From NCBI RefSeq assembly GCF_001949145.1, contig NW_019091712.1, forward strand, positions 19,969 to 72,839: a stretch of 52,871 bases of DNA, given 5' to 3'. A program made the position numbers and the translations under genes. Every line of letters starts with the position of its first letter. The stretch's first letter is position 1. Of the stretch, positions 15,101 to 30,100 are shown piece after piece. Source of the DNA: Acanthaster planci. Its lineage: Eukaryota; Echinodermata; Asteroidea; Valvatida; Acanthasteridae. Below the pieces are notes generated by a model that saw only the letters and a list, made by a program, of their open reading frames with translations, did no database searches and was not told where the DNA came from.

Positions 15101-18100
15101 CAGGCAGTTGGGTGGAGATATCTCCATACCGGCTGGTGGGACAAGGGGAGGACAGCTACGCTCTGTTTGGAAAACAAAATATATTATCATCTCTGATGGT
15201 CAATTTCTTGATGATCCTCTAAAAAGAGAGCTGTCACCAATTTCGTTTAGACCAAAAAGAGCAGAAGAGTGACGCAAAGCACTTTTAATTTCTTGAAATC
15301 ACATCCATGTATCTTACAAATTGATAAATTGTATCAAGTCCCAAATTTAAAGATCAATGTTACCATAATAACTACAAAAATTAATCTTCGATGTAACCCA
15401 AGCGGGTTTTAATTGTAACAAAGTTTATTGAGTGGCAACCTTTCTTTCCAACTTGTCCAATATCCAACTGGTGCCATTTTCAAGTCACACACCGAGGCAC
15501 GAGAATGCAAAATCGTGAAAAAGTCTGCAGAGTAGGCTTGGTAAATGGGCCCATCAAAGCTGTTGATACTCGTGCAACAAAACGTATTACCCCTTCTGAA
15601 GACAAGATTACAGATGGGCACAAATTTTTAAAGATTTTATTTTAAAAAAATTAAATACAGAAAAATCAAGTCCCCTGCAACCTACATCCCTTGGTAATGA
15701 ACTTTTTGAATCATCCACTTTAAAATCATGTGTGAAATTCAAATGTCTTGTTAAGAAGAAAGACTACACATTTTTATGCCTGGACTTTTTTCAAGGCTTT
15801 AAATTTGCAATGAGCATGTTGCACATGTACATATGCTGATGTTGCTCCCCTTGCATCTTTATGACGGTTTCATGTCAGTCTTTGGAATGGGAATTTGTGA
15901 ATTCTAGTCTGCACTTTAAATGTCTTTAATCAAACTTTCTGTGATTTTATTTGGTCAAAGCTCTTTTCTAAAATGTAAAGGCAGGAAGATTACATTAGTT
16001 TACGCTGATAAAATACATTGAGCTAATGGCACACCATTCGACACAGGAACATTCCTCAATCGTAATCAATACCCGTTGTTGTTTGGAGTCCATTTTATAT
16101 TTGAGGAATTCAATACTCTCTCAAGCAGCCAAGGTTAACTTCATGACGAGAAACATTTATATTTCATGAATACATAAACACATTCTAGCAACTGCTTTTT
16201 GCTGATCAATCCAACATGATTCTGATATATTTTGAGAAATGTCAACCACAAGGTTGACCTGTAATCCAAGGTCACTGTGACCCCCCACCCAATTTTATAT
16301 CAATTTTACATCAATCTCAAAGACCACACAATTTGTTTTCCCCCAAAAGTTTGAAACCCACAGATCTGTGAAGAATTCTTATTAATGCATACCTTCACAA
16401 AAGAAGTCAACCACATCCCATGTGCTGTTGGCCAGGCACATGGATCGCGAGGAACCAACTCCACCATAGCCATACGGACAGTACCAGTTGCAGGTGGTTC
16501 CCAGCAGCTCAGTGGCTGGTGGGTATTGAAAGCAACCAGAACGTATAGCGGGGAGCCGGTCATCTAGGGCAGGGCAAGTAACGGCTGAAAAAAAAATCAA
16601 TCAGCATCAAAAGGATAAAAACATCATGGATGCAACCACCAAGTCATTCAAAACACACTAAAAATACAAATCCTCTTTGATGTAGGCATGCATGTTTCCA
16701 CTGCAATGCGCTTGGCAAGCTGAGCTGTCCAACAATCAATTGCAGTCACAAGCATACAATATCCTGGATACAACCACACAATACACCATACCTTCTGTAG
16801 GTGTGCATTATGCAGTAGAACGGATATTAAGATATAGACCTAGAGCCCCTTACGTGAACATGTCGGACTTGCACCAGTCCACTCCACCTGGAAGTTGTCG
16901 CTGCCATTGATCAGGTTGGCCCAGTTGATGTTCTTCCTCTCACAGGTTCTGTTGCTATGACCAATCAGGTTGTAGCCTTCATTGCAAGCAAAGCTGCAGG
17001 TGGCACCGTAGATGTTACTGGGGCACTGGATTAGGGACCCACTGGCAGGGGCTTGCAGTGGGCGGCAGCGTTGAACTGTGGGGGTCAAGGGTCAAGGGAG
17101 AGAATGGAATAGAAAGATTACGGGGGAAATTTAAGGCAAAGATATTGGGTTGACAACCATGAGATTGCCTTTGGAAAGGAGCCTTTTACAGAGTCACTTG
17201 TTGCACTTTAGTGTTTTAAACTGAATAAATCTTAATCTAACTTTCCTGTGTGACCCTCAATTGAGTTATCCCTGAGTGACAAAATCATGTCATTGAGTTG
17301 TCAACAAGAATTGATATGGCATATGTTTCCATTCGGAAAACTGTCCTCCTCAGACAATTTTGATGTACCATCACACAGGCATCATTTTTTCATCATTCTT
17401 CAGAACCTAAGTTAAAAAAAATACAAACATTCCTCTGAAAAATTTGATAATTTATACCCAGTATTGCACAACTTTAATTTTAATGCTTGACAGTGCATTA
17501 CATGCATTAAAACAAGACTCAATCATTTAACAAAACACTGTAAAGACATTTCCATTTCTTATGCTTGTGATTTTTATGCCTTAGGCCGTGTTCAAAACGG
17601 GCTTCTACAGCTACGGCTAGGTCTATTGTCTACACGTCTCCACACATTTCCAACGGAGCGAAGACCTGGACCTAGCTCTAGACAACAGATTTGGATGCAG
17701 CCTTAGCTTCATTTCATGTGTAACTATGGGGTGGGGAGCTGTTAAACCTCCAAATTCAATCATGCACCTTATTTCACTTTAGTTACACAATAATCCTTAT
17801 CTTTTATTTAAAGCAATACATCTCCACAGAAAAGCACTTCTATTGCAAACAGATTCCCATTATCATTGGATCTGATGGTAATACGCTAGTTAAATGTTCA
17901 TGTTTTTGATGCATCCTGCTGGAAGTCCAAACTGAATTCCAGGTGAAAGCGCATTTTTAGAGAGTGAGAGAGTGCTTTTTGAGCATTCTTGAGAGAGGGG
18001 AGTCCAGATTTGGGTCTGATATTTTGTGGTGTTGTCAGATCGTTATCGTATACCCAGCAGACAGGTGGATAACAGCCATTACAGTAATTTAAGCATTCTT

Positions 18101-21100
18101 GAGAGAGAGGAGTCAAAGATTTGAGTCTGAATTTTTGTGGTGGTGTTGCATGGCTATATCCTACCCAGCAGGCAGGGGGATACAGCCATGCGGAGGTATA
18201 CAAAACTTTGAAATTGGTGTCATGATTTCTTTGATTTATTTGCCGAAAAGTGGTTAATTTTGAGTTTATCGATACATTGCTTGATGATCAGTTTGGCATC
18301 ATTTGAAGACTTTGATTTATATTATTTTTTCATTTATTGGTTGTAACAGCTAGCTTTTTGTTCAAACTTTTGTTTGACCCAAAGAGAAGAGTTGTGCAGA
18401 TGTTGGTTAAGTAAATTGTTTACTGATATTTGAATCGGCGAGTTGTGCTTCAGTTAAATTTTTCCTCACTTTCTTTTGTCCTGGCAAATATTTGAATTTC
18501 TTGTTTGAAGACACTGAAATGATTACTGAATTTTGATTTCTTTCACACTGTCTTCTGAGAGATCTCTTAACTGTTTTGGCTTACCTGTAAATTCAGTATA
18601 TATTTGGATTTCTTTTTTTCTTTAAATTTATTTCCATTTGTTTGAACCGTTAGCACTCTTTTTTTTGCTTTATTACTGCATTCTTATTGCATTATACTGT
18701 CTGGCCGGCTTTCGCGGAAATTAGTTGACAAACATGTCACATTTCATGGGGCAATGTGTTTTTACAAAGCAGACTAGCATTGGTTTCCATACGATGAGTA
18801 TGCACATTGAGAAAACTATACAAGATGTAAGATCAAAGTTTTAATAAAAAGAAAAGGGAAAAAAACAACGGACAACAGAAACAATGCGTTTTATCACTTT
18901 TGTGAAAATCAGAAATTGTTCCTGTACCAAGTCCCTTTTTCTGAGGCAGGACAGAAATGTATGCTTTCCAACTGAGGTGCTTGATGCATGTTGGCTGACA
19001 CACATGTGACCTTAACTTCAAAGGACCACAAAACCAGACGTTTGATTCAATTGAAACTGAAGAGTTGTTCTTGTAATGAGTTTTTGTACATGCTTGCCAA
19101 CTTTCAAAGAACTCAGGCCTGGGACAGCAAAGTTCTTAGGAGAAGCTCTTTTGAGGTTTTAAGCATCGTGGGTGATGGGCTTCTCGTAGACAGCAGTTTG
19201 TGCTCAGAATCAGTCTGTAGTGAGTGAGCCTGGATTGAAATAGTCAATGACGGAATTGCTAGCCTACCTTGCACAGTGACATACACATCACATTGCCGTC
19301 TGTTCATTGCAGCATCGGTAGCAATGTACACCACGCGGGTTGTTCCCTCAACGAAGGATGAACCTGTGCCAAGTCTTTGGTCTTGACTGTAAGCAATCAA
19401 ACAAAGATTTCTGCAATGTCACAGCGGCCTTGAAACCTGCGTTAATCCAAGTCTATCAATACCACAAAGTTCATTCAAGGTCCTTACATTTGCCCTTTTT
19501 GTTCAATTATGACAAAATTAACCATGCATATGAACAGTACAACATCCAATAACTCCATCCAAACCAGATTTCTACACAAAGAGTTGACATAAAAGGAAAA
19601 AGTATGTAAACTGATCAAAACATTTGATGTACATATTTGTGCCAATATCACATTATCCAAGAAAAGACCATCTGCAAAAAGAACAAGGGGCCAAATATTT
19701 AAGAGAACTTGAAGAAACATTTGCCCCAATCAGTTGCACAACACACTAGTTCACTAACACTCTTTGACAGACGTACAAGAATCCTCCGAGTTGGCAGCAA
19801 AAGAAGGACAATGACAGCTTCTTACAAAGCAGTGTTTGTGTCGGTGGTTCATGACAAGTCGTAGGTGTAACAGATTAAAAGTTCTTGTGGTAATGAGGTC
19901 GGAGACCTGGCTGACCAGAAACAAAATGTTCCATGTTTTCATCACGGCAAGCCAGTCATTATAGACCCCTTCAAGTGTATGAAATAACGATTGATTTTAC
20001 AATGTGTATACAAACCTGGTCACCGTGACGTCACCAGAATTATCTGTGGCATCTGGTGTAGTGAAATAGACAACAGTCTGTCTCATGTTGGGGGGTGCAA
20101 CTGCAGAGATGTACATGGGGCAGGACTTGAATGCTGGTGGCTGGTGATCTGATGAGGACATGAGACCAAAAGAGCATAAATAAAATGGGTCCTCATAACG
20201 GTTTTTGAATTGGACAGTCACAATTATGTTCTGAATCTGTGTGAACTGGGTGTGGAGCTTGAGTGCATGGTTCAGTGACAAACCAACCAGATAGCAATGG
20301 ACAAAAATGCATGTGGAACAATAGTCATTGCCATCAGAAACATACACAATTCACAGCAGGAAGATTGATTGGTTCAATTGGCTATGATGATCTATATTTT
20401 TCTGTCTAGGAAGATCTAGTACATGTGGGTCAGTGTCGTGACCTGTCTAGATTCCCTGATGGCATTGGCTAACATACAAATTGAAATCTGCTACTTTGTT
20501 TTTCTCCATTTCTCTACTTTCTCTTCAATGAAATAATTAGCAAGTTTTTCTGAATCCATAGAATCAAGAGATTTGATCCAGGTTTCCAGACAAAGTGAAG
20601 ACGACTACTGTGATCTCTGTGCAAAAGGCAATGGGTTGGTTGGTTGTTGAGACTACCTGAGCAAGAGACTGGGCGTGCATCACTCCACACTCCCTGGGCA
20701 GTGCAAACCTTGCTGTAGGGACCATTGAGAGAGAAGCCTTCATTGCAGGTGAACATACATTGGGTGTTGAATGGAAGCCCATGCTGGGTGAAGCATTCAC
20801 TGGGTTGGACTGTACCATGGTCCAGGCTTGGTAAGATGGGACACACAACAGCTGCAGTGAAGAATGATTGGATCTTGTTCATTTGATTTGATGTCTTTTT
20901 ACTTTTGATGCAATAAAATTTCCTATTGTTTGAAGCAAAAAAAGGTTTCTCAATAAAACAGGGGATACCAATTTTGCAATTTTTAGCTGAACTTTCCCAA
21001 CATTTAATTTAAGGCCAATTAAGATGCATTACTTGAGACCATACATAATAAAAGTAACAATAAAAGTAACTTTTTCAAATGTCTCCCTTAATTGACATGA

Positions 21101-24100
21101 AATATCAGAGAGGGCGCTCTTAAGGAAGAAACACAATCATTAATCTGCTCTGTTAATAATAACAATAATTTCCAAGTTAAATCACTCGTAATCAAGATAA
21201 TTCCAATCCATCAATCAAAATTGAGGTGAAGTGCTGTCTAGTCCTGGACAGCCAATAGCTGCAAGTTTGCACAAGGCATATGTCGATGGAAACAAACCCA
21301 CATTCCGAAAAGGGCAATTGTATGTCAACAAGTGAAGATATAACTCCCAGCACCCTTCCTGGTCTGAGTAACATCCCGCAACAAAATCTACTTGGTGTAT
21401 TCTAGATCATTTTCCCAATAACTGTACACAGAGCAGGATTGTTTTGTTTTTATTTTTATGGAATTGATCCTTTTTATGTTAGTGTCCTTTTGGTTACTGT
21501 CCAGCAGTCTGTTTTGTCTGTTAATGGTTCAATTTCATAGGTATTGTCGATTTGGTTCACCAGTATTTTATTTTCATTGTTTAATGCCCATTAGATTCCT
21601 ATGTTTGGCGACTTACGACTAAATTTGCCAAGGTAAAAAGAGGTCGCTTTGGGGCAAATACTTGATAAAGTCAAAGGATATCGCTACGTCATGAGCAATA
21701 AAGTAAAAAATGGACAAGACTGAGGTCATTGATTCTTGCCTCACCTTCACAAACCGGCGGCACTCCTGTCCAATTCCCATCAGCAAGACACGTCCTAATG
21801 GTCCTACTCAGGGATGTACGGTTGTCACGGTAACCAGGATTGCACACAAACATGCAGGATGACTGGTACTCTACCTCCTGGTCACTGCAGCCTGAAATGT
21901 AACCGCTGGGGATGGCTGGTACCTGGCACATGTTGGCTGCGAGGGAACAATGACAGGAAAATTAGTTTGGATTTTTTTGGTTTTGGTGCATTCATATCCA
22001 GTGAATATAGGGACGTAAATTGTTTATCAAAACAATCTCTACATTTTCATTTCTTGTTCATTAATGAACATTTAAAGGCCTAAGACATATGTTGCTAAAA
22101 TATTCCACTGGAATATTAATTATGATAATAAGATTAAGGAAAATAACAATACTAGTGTCCTTATAATTAGGTTAGGATCACACCAACGATAATTCAAACA
22201 AATTTAGTATAGAGTTTAAGAAACATATTTGTTTGGAAAAATATTAATCTTTTGGGGAAACTCTCACTGAAGAAGACCTTGCTAACTTGCTCAGTACAAA
22301 TATTATATCATTTCTGTCAGTACAGGTAAGGCATAAATCAAGCAGGTTGAAGGTACTTACGGACGCACTCTACCACTGGGCCCTGCCAGTAACCAACTGT
22401 TGATGACGCTGTGTTCTTGACACATTCAGCTGTGACTTCTTGGCTACCATCTGACAGTGTGTAACCTGCATCACAACTTATGCTGCACACAGAGCCATAT
22501 ACGGCAGAGTTGTGACACGTCCCTTGGCCAGACACCAGACTGGTCTCACTGTTCTGGGGACCGTACAACGGAGGGCAACGGGTGACTGCAGCATGAACAA
22601 AATGAGAGAAAAAAAATGGAAGCATGATGGCAAGATTTATTCCTGCAACTTTAAAAGAAATTGAAATAATTTTGAACTCTTGGCAAACTATTCACATGAG
22701 GATGGTCATCAGCATTTGAATCTGACCTTGACAAGCCTGCCTTTTGGACACCCTAACCCACATGTTATTCCAATGATGCCTTTAGACCTGAAGAGTTACT
22801 TCTCAAAAGTCGCTTTGAGAATGCTGCAGTGAGGACTTTTAATGTGTCTTTCGTCTCCGCTAAGAGTATAAGTTCTCTTTTGATGCAAAAACATATTTGT
22901 AATAATTCATTTATTTTTTCTCTTGCAAACACAGAGAGTCACTTTTTGATTCACTCCAAGACTGATTAATTTTGTGCTGTTTGTGACATCAACTACGCTC
23001 CTATCTGAGAAAGTTTGAAATGAGCTTCGCAATGCCCCACTGTTACAAATTAAGATTTGGTTCGCTGAGTGATGTGCTCTAGGCCATTTGCCAAAGTTGT
23101 GTCAGAACAAACTATTGTTTTTGCTTCACTTTTTGGGGGGGGCTCTTTCCTAGTTTTATACACTATATCTAAGGCAAAACATGTACTTGCTCACTTGGGT
23201 GGGAATCAAACCCTAAGACCTCCTGCTTTCTGCAGTTCTAGTGCATTGGCTTTTGTGTCATGTGGTATTGTCTGCACTAGAAAGGAGGTCCTAAGCTCGA
23301 GTCTTGAGAGCTCTTACGAACAGAATACACAATTTTTACACGTACATACAATGGGGGAATGGCAGAAAATGGCTATCGGTTGAACTGGTTTTGGGAGTAT
23401 GTTGACTACCAGATCGAGAAAAAATGGACTTGACAACACCCTGCACAACTCTTCCTGATAAGTTTCATTACCTACCAAGGACATTTATAGTAAGATCACA
23501 TCCTCCCTCATTGCTGCTATCATCCACTGCAGAATAGACCAGGTGATGTATTCCTTCAGGGAATACAGAAGTCCTGTTGGCTGGTACTGGCTGACCATTG
23601 ATGCTGGCCAATGTGGCGATGACATCACCACTGGCATCCATGACCTGATTGGTCCACAAATGTACACGAATATTAAATCAGCATCAGCAAGCAATGTCTG
23701 ATTTCATTCAGAAGCAAGTTTGAGCATAAACTTTTAGTTCAACTACCGGTCAACTGTTCCCTACCATGGTGCAAGAGCAAAACAGTTCTACTTAAACAAC
23801 ACTCATTGAATAATTCCTGTTTAGCACTGTCATTTACATGATCTGAGAGTGTACCAACTCATACAGACATGGCACTCATGTGTCAGTCCAACGTTCTCGT
23901 CACTGTTGCTGATTAGGGCACAAACTGGTCCAGTAACCAGGATTAAGCTTACTCAGCTAGTTGCATGCATGTCCTGGGCATCCAAAGATATAAACTGTGT
24001 CTAGGCAGACTGGCAAGGTATCAATCAACCTGACACGCTGTTATACATGCTTTGTGGTGTTTACCATGCTCTGCTGGTCCAATACAGGATAAGCCTGACT

Positions 24101-27100
24101 CTGGACCTCATTATCTCAGCAGGACTTGTGACCGCAGACCGCACAGGTGACTGGCTACGTGCAGTGAACCACTGCCTACGCAGAGCTGTCGCTCCAGCGT
24201 CATGAATGCATGTGCATGTACATGTATGTACACGTACATGTCCATGTACACTGTATGGCAGTGCACTGAATAAATCACGTACATGTAGCGCCTGGCTGGC
24301 AAGATGACCATCATTAAGTATTGAAATATGTATGATACAGCCGTTTTCTTGTAGTTTTGGATCACAAAAGTTGTTCACTGGGATTACATCTGAAAAATGT
24401 CAACTTGCAGAGAAACTGGCCAGTGGTCCACCACGTGTGTTTGGATACAACTGAACTTTTCCCCAAATGTAACCTTGAATTTTAAACTCATGGGATCGAC
24501 TGGAGTGACAATGACGCTTTTCCTGCTGATTCTGACACTAGATCTGCTTTCAGCAATTCCTGATTGTGCGAGAGGCTTTTTCTCAAAGAAACAGTAACCA
24601 GGAAAGAAATCCATTCCTTTTAAGCCGGAATTATTGTAACAAGCTGATTTCTTGTTTGCCATTAATTCTGTTGGACTCAAACACCTGACACGCTAGGTGT
24701 GTTTGCGTGTCGGCTAATGTTCTGATCTGTGGGATACGGGTTGAAAGATTATTGACTTGTATTATTGTGCAAGAGCTGAGCATTACGTCAGTAAATACTT
24801 CTCAATTTGGTAGCTGAGTCAATGTGAGAAGAAATGCTTCCATTACCGGAATGGGTTCCCATTCATAGCGGACTTCTGCAAAGCTTGTCCCCTGAATGGC
24901 GAACAGGGTGATGTCTGATGGACACATCAAAGTGGGTGGGGTTATATCTGCCAATACAGGAAACATACAAAGTGGGTGGGGTTACATATGCCAATACAGG
25001 AAACATACAAAGTGGGGGGGGTTATGTCTGTCAGCACAGGAAACATACAAAGTGGGTGGGGTAACATCTGCCAACACAGGAAACATACAAAGTGGGTGGG
25101 GTTACATCTGCCAATACAGGAAACATACAAAGTGGGTGGGGTTACATCTGCCGACACAGAAAATATACAAAGAGGGTGCGCATGGCGTTATATCTGCCAC
25201 ATCTTTAGATTTAAAAAGGTGTCATTCAAACACATAAATGCAATAGAGGCCTACTAATGCAGACCACAATAATTTATAACCTACAACTATGTTCATTAAG
25301 AATTCCTACCTGTGCACTGCAGTGGAACACCATCCCATTGGCCATTCAACAGACAAGTACGACTCCCTGAGCCGCTACTGGTGAATCCCAGGTCACATAA
25401 TGCCACACAGATGGTGCCGTAACTCTGCATCTGGTCTGTGTCATTAACCGCCACTTCATCCAGCGTGCATGACAACGGCATGTAACCTGGAGAACTAGGG
25501 ACCTCTAGTGGATCACACTTGACAGCTGGAAAGCCAAGCAAATTGGAATTTCAATGAAAAAGAAAAGTTATGACGTAATATGTAAATGATGCGAGGTTTA
25601 ACTGTTGGAAAGGGTTGGTCAGTTTGACTGCCTCCCATCATGCCAAGTTGACCTACACCTAGCTGAGGTAGCCTAGCTGACCTTTTTCCAAGAAATAAGC
25701 CATGCTGAATTTGTGGTACAACACCTCAAAACATTACTCATGAGCAAACTGACAAAATAGCACAAGTCAAGGCCATTATGCGATGTGCTTCTGAGCTGCA
25801 GAGTTCTGCACGTCTGGCAATTAACCGCAACAGACTGGTTTGGTTAAAATTACATGCCACAGACTACATGTCAACGGGGTGTGTTCCAGACAGAATTTTT
25901 CAATTGGTGCTACCAGAAAAACTAATGCACAGCAGGCGGCCAGTTGGATACTCACCAGGTGCTAAGGGTGCCAATTAATTCTACTTCTTGGACGGGCAAC
26001 AACATCGGCCAAAGATGCTCATAAATATTTGTAAGGTGTAGTAACTCCACCTATGCCACTTACTACTGCGTAAGTTGTACGACAAATTATAACACATTTC
26101 ATGAAATTTTCAAGATGTATTTTTGCGTTGGGAAGATGTTAATTATATATAACGGTTTGCCCGTACCCAACGTATATAAATAAGCACTGTATGCTCAGTG
26201 CTTGTCCGAGAGCTTGCGAAAAAACCTCACAAGCTTACTCATGAAAGTTACACAGTGTGGAAGTCCGCAACTTATGCCACAATTTATGGCTTAACTTACC
26301 CAATCATTTCAAGTGGCGCAATAAATCAGAAATGAACAATTTTACTAATTAATTCTGTTTGGTCGAGGCTCATCATTGCGACTTTACAAGTTTTATACAA
26401 ACAGTTTAAAACTTTTTGGGGGAGAAATAAATACTTGGTTCACTGCGAGAGGACTTTGAGATTTTCAGCCCAACTGCAGTTAAGACAAAACAAAATTTTC
26501 TTCAAAATTGAGGGTCGGGCTAAATTAACAACCGTTTTATAATTAATGTACATGTATTATTGGAAAGCGGCTGTTTTAAAAGACACGATAGCCCTCATCC
26601 AAGAAATTTAATATAAATAAAATGTTGTGCACCTCAGCAACTTTTCATGAAATCAACGGTAAATATATTCTGTAGCTACAGCACAAGTTTTTGGTGCAAG
26701 GTTTATGCACATGTTGCAAAGTTATGCCACATCTTGTGAAATCGCGCATCGGCTGCAGGCTAATGCTTTTGGATTAGTTGGTCCCAAACAGTTAGTTGAA
26801 TGAAACTTTAAGAGAGATAGTAGCTCATTGCCGACAGCAGGGTTCCAGATGTCACATTTTAAGTAGTAGCCACAGTATTAGCATGGAGGAAGGACACAGA
26901 AGGAGTAACTCAGGCACTTCAAAGTGTCCAATAATGGTCGCCGCCGAGTCTGACGAATACTAGAAAACATTCAACTTCCTATACTGCAGTACACAACGTT
27001 TTAGGGATGCAGATTACCAGCGAAAAATTGCGGCGACGATCATGAGGTACAAAGGGAGCTTATGGTTGCAAAACAGGTGGTGGGCAGCAGGCGTGCGCTG

Positions 27101-30100
27101 CACTCTGGCTATGGACATACCGGGCATGCCAGAAAGTGGTGATCGGCCAGATGTTATAGCCCAGGCAGTTCAAACTCCTTCTGTGTCCTTCCTCCATGGT
27201 ATTAGCGAGGTAACGTTTTTGCAGCCACGATATTATTGTTTTAATGCGCTACTAAATACAATTTCTTGCAATTGTTTGCAAAAAGTCGGTTTCTGGCAAT
27301 ATTGACTATTTACTGTCTTTTTGAAAATGACATAAGGAGTCGCGTTTGTGTTCGTCCCTTGAAGAATATGCCGTAGGTTGATTGTAAACATTTTGCTCTT
27401 TTTCCTCTCAGTGAAGTTGACAGCTGCTGAACCTGTCTTGCTTAGACCGCATTTCAATACCGTCTTTACTGATCAGTTTTGAAACAAGTGGTTTCCTTGG
27501 GCAGAGATCACACGGATGACACGTTAGCCATTCTCAGATACTGTTGAGTAAGAGAGGCCTAACTCAGACGAAGATGACACTATTTTACAAGTTTCCTTGG
27601 CTCACTGCCAAGTAGACATCAGACCAGCCCACTGACCGTACCTTCACATGTGATGGTGTTTCCATCCCATGTTCCCACTCCATTCCCGTCATCACCGCAG
27701 GTTACGTAAGTGGGCTTGGTCGGCATGAAACCCAGGTCACAAATCAGTGTGCACACTGTGCCGTAGAGTTCCTCAGCATGGGGGCAGCCATTTTTGATTC
27801 CGTTCTGTGGTGCAGGCAACTCACTGCTGTCACAGGTAACAACTACAAGCATTGAAAATAAACACAAGGCATGTCAAAAACAGTGTGAATGCCACCTGAT
27901 ATATTCAATTATAAAAAACATCATGTTTGAATAGAGTACCGAAGTGTGACATCACTGTGAACCAGGAAGTGCAGTGCAAACGAATAGAGTACGGGGGCGT
28001 GTTGGTTCACGTGCTGGTTCACGCGCTCATGCAATTTTACACACTAATTGTGCGCATGACGTATTCACTTCGGTACTCTATTCTACTCTAGCTATGAATA
28101 TGCAGATAAACACTTGAAAATGAATTTATTCAAGCATATGTAATTATCAAATAAATTTCAAAATGCTCTACAGATCTCCTCATTGTTGGTAAACATAATC
28201 CTGGGCTGTTGATCTACCAAACCAGCTCACTGTCAGTATGATGTGAGTTTTTTACGGTCACAATATTAATTTATTTTTGAACAGAATTAATTGTCAACAT
28301 GATGTACATTTGTTTAAGTTATCGCAGTACTTTTTCTTTAATTTAACTGTTGAATGATGTAAACTTCAATGTTATTCGTCCCACACAGGCCACAACGTGC
28401 GAGTGAAATGACATAACATGTACCTTCACAGTAGGGGAAGGTGGTATCCCAGTTTCCATCTGTCCCACAAGAGACCTCCGTAGACCCAGTCAGCACGTGG
28501 CCTGGTCGGCAGGCAAAACGGCAGGTGGTCCCCACTGGGATCTGGTCAGCAGCCGGACATTCATCCTGGTTGGTGATGTAGGCATTGTGAGGGATGTAGA
28601 CTCGTGGACAGGTTTGCTCTGAACACAGAGGGAAAGATTTGGTAAGAAGTCAAAGAAGAGAGGGCCTGACTCCGTCTCAATGACATCCTCAGCAATGGAA
28701 ATGCAGGAGTGACATAAGTGAAGTGAACCAAGCAATAAAGGGATATGGTTTTTTGAACACGCAACTATACACACACCTCCAAAAAAGTTAAGCACCACTT
28801 TTTCATTCTCCTGCAGTTTGCAGTATAGAATGGTGCGGCACTCAATTCTGGATACATACCTTCACAGTGAGCCTTATTGCCATCCCAGTAGCCCTCAGCT
28901 GCTCCAGCCAACGCCAGACAGCGTCGGACTCCACTCCCTGCAAGCTGATAGCCGTCATGACACTCAAACTGACACCAAGAGCCATAGGCTGTTGAGCATG
29001 ATGTATTTCCCACAAACATACCGTTTTCTGGAGCAGTCAGTAAAGGGCATGTTACAGCTGCAAGATGAAAAATTAGATATTGTGTCTTCACATCAGCTAG
29101 ACAGGGAAAGACCCTCAAACTAACTTGTGCCCACTGATTTAAACAAATGATTCTATTTCAATTCAAGCATTATCAAAAAGTCATAGGAATATACATGTAT
29201 ATAAAAAAAGTAGGTTTCCAGCTGTGTGTTCCAAAGCGGCAAATCCGACGGAACAAACATACTGTTGTTGAAAAGTTTTCAAGTGTTTTGTCTCGAGCCT
29301 TCAGGAGTTGTTTCTGAGAGAACAGCCAAATATGCTAACTTTTCCCAATCATGATGCCCATTGCTAGGGGGAGCTGGTGGGGCTGCCCCACCCCTCCCTC
29401 AGACGCGCAGCTGGCCTTCCCCCGTTGTAAAATGTGGATAATGGGTGTGTGAATATGTGTGTGTGTATTGTTCTTGTGACGTGCCCCCCCCCAAAGCTGG
29501 CGACGGGGCCGCATTCCACATACATACATGATTAGTGCATGTGGGCCGATAGCTATGCAGCTATCAATTTTAAATGCGGCAACAAAACCTTTGTTGGATT
29601 GATAAAAACAATTCACCGATGTATATTAATTCATAATGAATATTGGTTATGAGTCAGCTGAGATCTTAAGGGGATTCTACTCACCCCCTCTCCTCCCAAC
29701 CAACCCCCCATTCCTATTTTGAGACTGTGAATCTGGGAAAATGGTTGAACTCAGGGTTTGGATATTTGATGATGAGTTTAACTTCCTTTGACCTTGCAGC
29801 TCCATACCCAGCCAAGAATCTGATGGAGTTTCTTTTGAGCTTGTGGCTCCATGGTAACAAAGAGATATGCTGTGATGATCGAGCCAATTAATGGTAGAGC
29901 GCACTGCCTCCAATCACATGTATGCATTTACAGATGGAAATATGACACAGTAACACACACTCTAAGCCAATGTGAGATCAAGTGTGCATCTGACGTGTTG
30001 ACCCAGAAGGTCACTGCTAACAGGGTAACCTTTCTCTTTTGCCAACACACGATAGACCCACTGGTGTCCACAGGACTTCTTCTAGTACTAACCTTCACAG

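Larger units (their letters stand above)
13389..16392. other. Introns among exons 21-24: non-coding content
   Basis: Introns 13389-14037, 14281-14961 and 15163-16392. AT-rich, no transposon ends or coding motifs noticed. Confidence 0.6.
17076..19267. other. Intron between exons 19 and 20
   Basis: 2.2 kb. It holds repeat D copy 1 and the 110-bp duplication. The T-rich stretch 18200-18720 shows nothing else. Confidence 0.65.
19387..24846. other. Introns among exons 13-19: non-coding content
   Basis: Introns 19387-20015, 20149-20656, 20852-21744, 21937-22360, 22586-23475 and 23645-24846. Only the TACATG stretch stands out. Confidence 0.6.

Noticed and set aside
24942-25157. Minus-strand 71-codon ORF of repeated V-S-C-I-G motifs
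   Set aside because: Produced by reading the 40-bp minisatellite in rotating frames; it ends at a TAA made by the real acceptor unit.
24928-25205. CRISPR-like array
   Set aside because: Units are head-to-tail with no unique spacers, in a eukaryotic intron; it is a minisatellite.
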